From Candidatus Omnitrophota bacterium (lineage in GTDB: Bacteria; Omnitrophota; Gorgyraeia; Zapsychrales; Zapsychraceae), in contig JAGOSC010000004.1 in the NCBI GenBank assembly GCA_018062515.1, positions 10,507 to 74,506 of the forward strand: a DNA stretch of 64,000 nucleotides, written 5' to 3'. This document shows positions 63,602-64,000 of the stretch, one piece after another (position 1 is the first letter of the stretch; each line of letters begins with the position of its first letter). Below the pieces are notes generated by a model, which saw nothing but the letters and a program-made list of their open reading frames with translations, did not search any database and was not told where the DNA came from. The position numbers and the translations under genes are program-made.

Positions 63602-64000
63602 TATTTACTTACCGATTTACCTTGTTTTCTTCTTACATTTTCACCGACGTAGCGTATGCCTTTACCCTTATATGGTTCAACTTTTTTAAGAGCGCGAATC
63701 GTCGCTGCCACTTGACCAACACGCTGTGTATCCATTCCTTCAATAATGATGGACGTTTGAGTAGGCACCGTCACCTTCACATCGTCGGGAATAATATATT
63801 CAACGGGATGGCTGAAACCTAGAATGAAGGCAATTTTCTTTCCTTGCAGTGCAGCCCGGAAACCAATCCCTTGAATTTCTAATTCTTTTTTGTGACCTTT
63901 CGTCAAACCCAACAACATATTAGCTACATGCGCGCGGACCGTTCCATGATTAGCGCGATGCTGTTTTGCATTGGATAAACGATTGATCGCTATTTTATTG
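63601..64000 (-). CDS. rplF: 50S ribosomal protein L6, 5' end missing
   Basis: The window holds about 132 C-terminal codons; the frame is open to the right edge. Matches to L6: NRLSNAKQHRANHGTVRAHVAN (in part), GVTxGxxKxLEIQGIGFRA-like and GKGIRYVGENVRRKQGK at the end. First gene visible of the spc operon; its start lies beyond 64000. Confidence 0.97.
   Translation of the reverse strand, partial: NKIAINRLSNAKQHRANHGTVRAHVANMLLGLTKGHKKELEIQGIGFRAALQGKKIAFILGFSHPVEYIIPDDVKVTVPTQTSIIIEGMDTQRVGQVAATIRALKKVEPYKGKGIRYVGENVRRKQGKSVSK

Overview
The window comes from a Gram-negative-type bacterium with moderately AT-rich, densely packed DNA (gaps mostly under 100 bp, many 1-4 bp stop/start overlaps). 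Several things point to Omnitrophota (former OP3) in or near the PVC superphylum: a small basic protein of the PVC signature type (35422-35667), a large exported protein whose N- and C-terminal sequence style I associate with Omnitrophota (20182-23259), LPS-heptose genes (rfaE2, gmhA), lipoproteins and a TonB-like protein. The assignment is inference from recognised families; there is no rRNA or tRNA gene here.

Layout. 1-518: tatD (5' end only) and dtd. 606-6185 (+ strand): an archaeal-type Hel308 helicase followed by two tandem paralogous polytopic membrane proteins (GT-C/GtrII-like). 6187-13517 (-): recO, ybeY, PgpH-like HD protein, phoH, a LysM lipoprotein, aspS without its GAD insertion domain, hisS and an HU-family gene. 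13577-20142 (-): dnaE, guaA and a GuaB3-type IMP dehydrogenase. 20182-23422: the 1025-residue exported protein with a methyltransferase-like core. 23477-25611: groES-groEL under a CIRCE operator. 25680-31307 (-): coaX, uvrB, a lipoprotein, a MazG-like protein, an RluA-family synthase, two short genes (59 and 58 aa) and two PilZ proteins. 31398-32776 (+): an ExeA-like ATPase with a GspB-like membrane partner. 32797-41815 (-): aroB, an M50 protease, SH3b, small basic and SPOR proteins, a degenerate HD-GYP protein, dgt, HIT, a phosphodiesterase, a STAND/AAA ATPase and a degenerate LytM lipoprotein. 41836-49969 (-): thiE/thiD2, rfaE2/gmhA, pfk, amaP, accC/accB, efp, pepQ, aroQ, DUF1844. 49972-55857 (-): TonB-like, GT2, lone lipoyl protein, lipB, icd, pilT, aspartate aminotransferase. 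55859-64000 (-): the alpha/spc ribosomal operon from rplQ back to rplF, with rpmD missing.

How it fits together. Most genes are housekeeping: translation, DNA replication and repair, GMP synthesis, chaperonin, cofactors (thiamine, CoA, lipoate, biotin carboxylase), chorismate pathway, and envelope or pilus functions. The unusual features are domain losses (AspRS GAD domain, PgpH sensory domain, HD-GYP metal ligands, LytM zinc ligands, lone ThiD2), low-complexity extensions on GuaA, S5 and L17, predicted leaderless transcripts for dnaE and the ExeA-like gene, and hairpins sitting 10-17 nt in front of the hisS, lipB and uvrB start codons. No CRISPR array, insertion sequence, integrase, rRNA or tRNA was seen, and no gene-free stretch exceeds 300 bp.
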